This document shows, piece by piece, positions 5,308-6,269 of a stretch of DNA of 6,269 nucleotides; position 1 is the stretch's first letter; the number at the start of each line of letters is the position of its first letter. The stretch covers positions 1 to 6,269 of the forward strand of contig JBGUHV010000111.1 of assembly GCA_045112425.1 (NCBI GenBank), in the 5' to 3' direction. Under the pieces are notes generated by a model that saw only the letters and a program-made list of their open reading frames with translations, was not told where the DNA came from and ran no database searches. The DNA comes from CAG-103 sp045112425 (lineage in GTDB: Bacteria > Bacillota > Clostridia > Oscillospirales > Oscillospiraceae). Position numbers and translations under genes: made by a program.

Positions 5308-5757
5308 TCACTTCACCGCCTGTTCCAAAGCCGCGTCCACGGCGTCGAGCAGGCCGATGGAGGAGAGCGTCGCGCCGGTGACGGCGTCGAGATCGGTGGT
5401 CTGCTTCTGCAGAATCCTGTCACAGAGCGTTTCGGCCTGCGAGAAATAGGCCGCGTCCTCCCCCGCGCTGGAGAGTACCTCGATCTGGGTGATCTCATTT
5501 TCGTCGACCGTGACGGAGACCCTGACGACGCCGCCGAAGCCCTGCGCCTCGCCCTCATAGACGCCGGGCACATAGCGCTCGGAGACGGCGTTCATCTTCT
5601 GCTGCACCTCGCGGTTGTGCGCCTCGGCGAGGGCGATCTCCTGCTCGCGCTCGGCGACGGCGGCGGCGCGGGAGAGCGCCACCTGCTGATAGCCGTAAAA
5701 CAGGACGATGAGCAGCGCGAGGCAGAGGAGCTTTGTGAGAAAGGTCGGGTGTTTCAT
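5308..5757 (-). CDS. Membrane-anchored FMN-binding domain protein
   Basis: The 149-aa product has an N-terminal membrane helix (about 8-24), an Ala/Glu/Gln-rich, probably coiled-coil stalk (28-57), and one exported FMN-binding domain (about 62-148) of the RnfG/NqrC/NosR type. The domain starts with YVPGVYEGEAQGFGG (62-76), continues through strand VRVSVTVDENEI, and ends with the flavinylation motif DAVTGATLSS (124-133). Thr130 is the expected attachment site for covalent FMN put on by ApbE. It probably relays single electrons between the NapH-like membrane protein and an outside partner. The ATG overlaps the stop of the preceding FMN-binding gene in ATGA, with GGAGG 6 nt upstream (5768-5764), so translation is coupled. 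The next gene starts 1 nt after its stop. It is short compared with RnfG/NqrC (about 200 aa or more) because the domain is nearly bare. Confidence 0.92.
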   Translation of the reverse strand: MKHPTFLTKLLCLALLIVLFYGYQQVALSRAAAVAEREQEIALAEAHNREVQQKMNAVSERYVPGVYEGEAQGFGGVVRVSVTVDENEITQIEVLSSAGEDAAYFSQAETLCDRILQKQTTDLDAVTGATLSSIGLLDAVDAALEQAVK

Positions 5758-6269
5758 CGCTCGCCTCCGATCTTCGCGTCGCGCAGCGCCTCGCTCACGA
5801 GGCGGCAGATGGTTTTGGAGGTATAGGTCGCGCCGGAGACGGCGTCAATTCCCTCCGCAGACTGGGCGTCGACGATCTGTGCGGGCACTCCCTTCTGCTT
5901 CGTGGTGCCGTTGACGGCGCGGTCAATGAAGTAATCGTTATCCTCGGGGTAGTCGGATTCGTCCTCGCCGATCTGAAGCGCGACCTTGCGGATCATGCCG
6001 TCCTCGACCGTGACGGTGACGATGACCTCATAGCGGAAATTGCCGGGCTCCTCGCACCAGCCGCGCGCTGTGTATTTGCCGTCGCGGTAGAGCTTCGGCT
6101 CCGGCGCCGGTTCGGGAGTGGGTTCGGGCGTCGGCTCTGGTGTGGGTTCCGGTGCGGGTTCCGGCGTGGGTGCCGGTGTGACGGTCGGCGCGACTGTGGG
6201 CGTCGGGGTCAGAGTCGGTGTGGGTGCGGGCGAAGGCGCCGGATCGGCGGCGGCCTGCTCGAGAGCGGA
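5754..6269 (-). CDS. FMN-binding protein with Pro-rich linker (C-terminal 171 residues, partial)
   Basis: The frame is open from the right edge to the TGA at 5756-5754, giving 171 residues with no start in the window; the 5' end is missing. The visible order is a short segment SALEQAAAD (1-9), a linker of Pro alternating with Thr, Glu, Ala or Val (10-58), then an FMN-binding domain (59 to about 165). The domain opens with LYRDGKYTARG, has strands EVIVTVTVEDGMI (81-93), and ends with the flavinylation motif DAVSGATYTS (142-151). Thr148 is the predicted FMN-Thr. The opening SALEQA resembles the end of the neighbouring FMN-binding protein (AALEQA), which suggests another FMN-binding domain upstream of the linker. 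It is translationally coupled to the next gene. An ATG at 5996 would cut the domain in half and is not a real start. Confidence 0.9.
   Translation of the reverse strand, partial: SALEQAAADPAPSPAPTPTLTPTPTVAPTVTPAPTPEPAPEPTPEPTPEPTPEPAPEPKLYRDGKYTARGWCEEPGNFRYEVIVTVTVEDGMIRKVALQIGEDESDYPEDNDYFIDRAVNGTTKQKGVPAQIVDAQSAEGIDAVSGATYTSKTICRLVSEALRDAKIGGER
6096..6242 (-). repeat. Low-complexity Pro-Thr/Pro-Glu linker coding repeat
   Basis: Here almost every second codon is proline, with Thr, Glu, Ala or Val between. The C-terminal half is a regular series of PTPEP and PAPEP units (about residues 34-58); the N-terminal half is PTPT-like with a few Val and Leu. At DNA level this gives degenerate 6- and 12-bp repeats that can expand or shrink. 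Such linkers usually form an extended flexible spacer outside the membrane, here holding an FMN-binding domain away from whatever precedes it. Confidence 0.85.

Noticed and set aside
4371..5381. A 336-codon open frame on the + strand, longer than the gene on the opposite strand
   Set aside because: It is antisense to the NapH-like gene and reads through intergenic repeat and promoter sequence. Its translation is a low-complexity Arg/Glu/Ala-rich sequence typical of the reverse strand of GC-rich genes. The minus-strand frame has clear cysteine motifs and membrane helices.
5754..5996. An 80-residue protein starting at the ATG at 5996
   Set aside because: The frame continues open to the window edge, and this Met lies in the middle of a strand of the FMN-binding domain. 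A start here would give half a domain.
6096..6242. Degenerate 6/12-bp repeats considered as a CRISPR-like or non-coding tandem array
   Set aside because: The repeat is in frame and encodes a regular Pro-Thr/Pro-Glu linker, with no spacer/repeat structure.

Overview
The window looks like a chromosomal piece of a GC-rich, anaerobic, Clostridia-type Firmicute. An Oscillospiraceae-like gut organism is my best guess. The reasons are the Firmicutes-type S12 with a longer N-terminal region, strong AAGGAGG ribosome binding sites, sigma-A-type promoters, and two intergenic palindromic repeats of a style I associate with gut Clostridia. Every gene I can support is on the minus strand, so transcription runs from high to low coordinates.

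In transcription order the window opens (6269-4437) inside an operon of extracytosolic flavoprotein and iron-sulfur genes. First comes the C-terminal part of a protein with a Pro/Thr/Glu-rich linker and an FMN-binding domain. Next is a small membrane-anchored FMN-binding protein, then a NapH/NosR-type membrane protein with two cytosolic 4Fe-4S sites. After a hairpin-rich repeat and a near-consensus promoter, a second, tightly overlapping three-gene unit follows (4297-2377): an ApbE lipoprotein (FAD:protein FMN transferase), a small NusG-domain-II membrane protein, and a Gx/heptaprenyl-diphosphate-synthase-component-I-like membrane protein. Together these form a plausible system that carries electrons across the membrane and onto covalently bound flavins outside it. 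ApbE would attach FMN to the SGAT/TGAT threonines of the two FMN-binding proteins. The NapH-like protein, and possibly the NusG-II/Gx pair, would pass electrons out from cytosolic or quinone pools. The electron acceptor is not visible.

An unrelated EamA/DMT transporter gene with its own promoter (2297-1355) lies between this cluster and the start of the str operon. The str operon has a strong extended -10 promoter, a leader of about 160 nt with a stable hairpin, rpsL (S12), a 137-nt spacer with three small hairpins, rpsG (S7, GTG start), and the first 15 codons of fusA (EF-G), which runs off the left edge.

There are no RNA genes, CRISPR arrays, transposases or phage genes. No gene-free stretch exceeds about 200 bases. 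The most interesting content is the flavin electron-transfer cluster, especially the probable multi-FMN protein cut by the right edge. After that come the structured rpsL leader and the two palindromic repeats.
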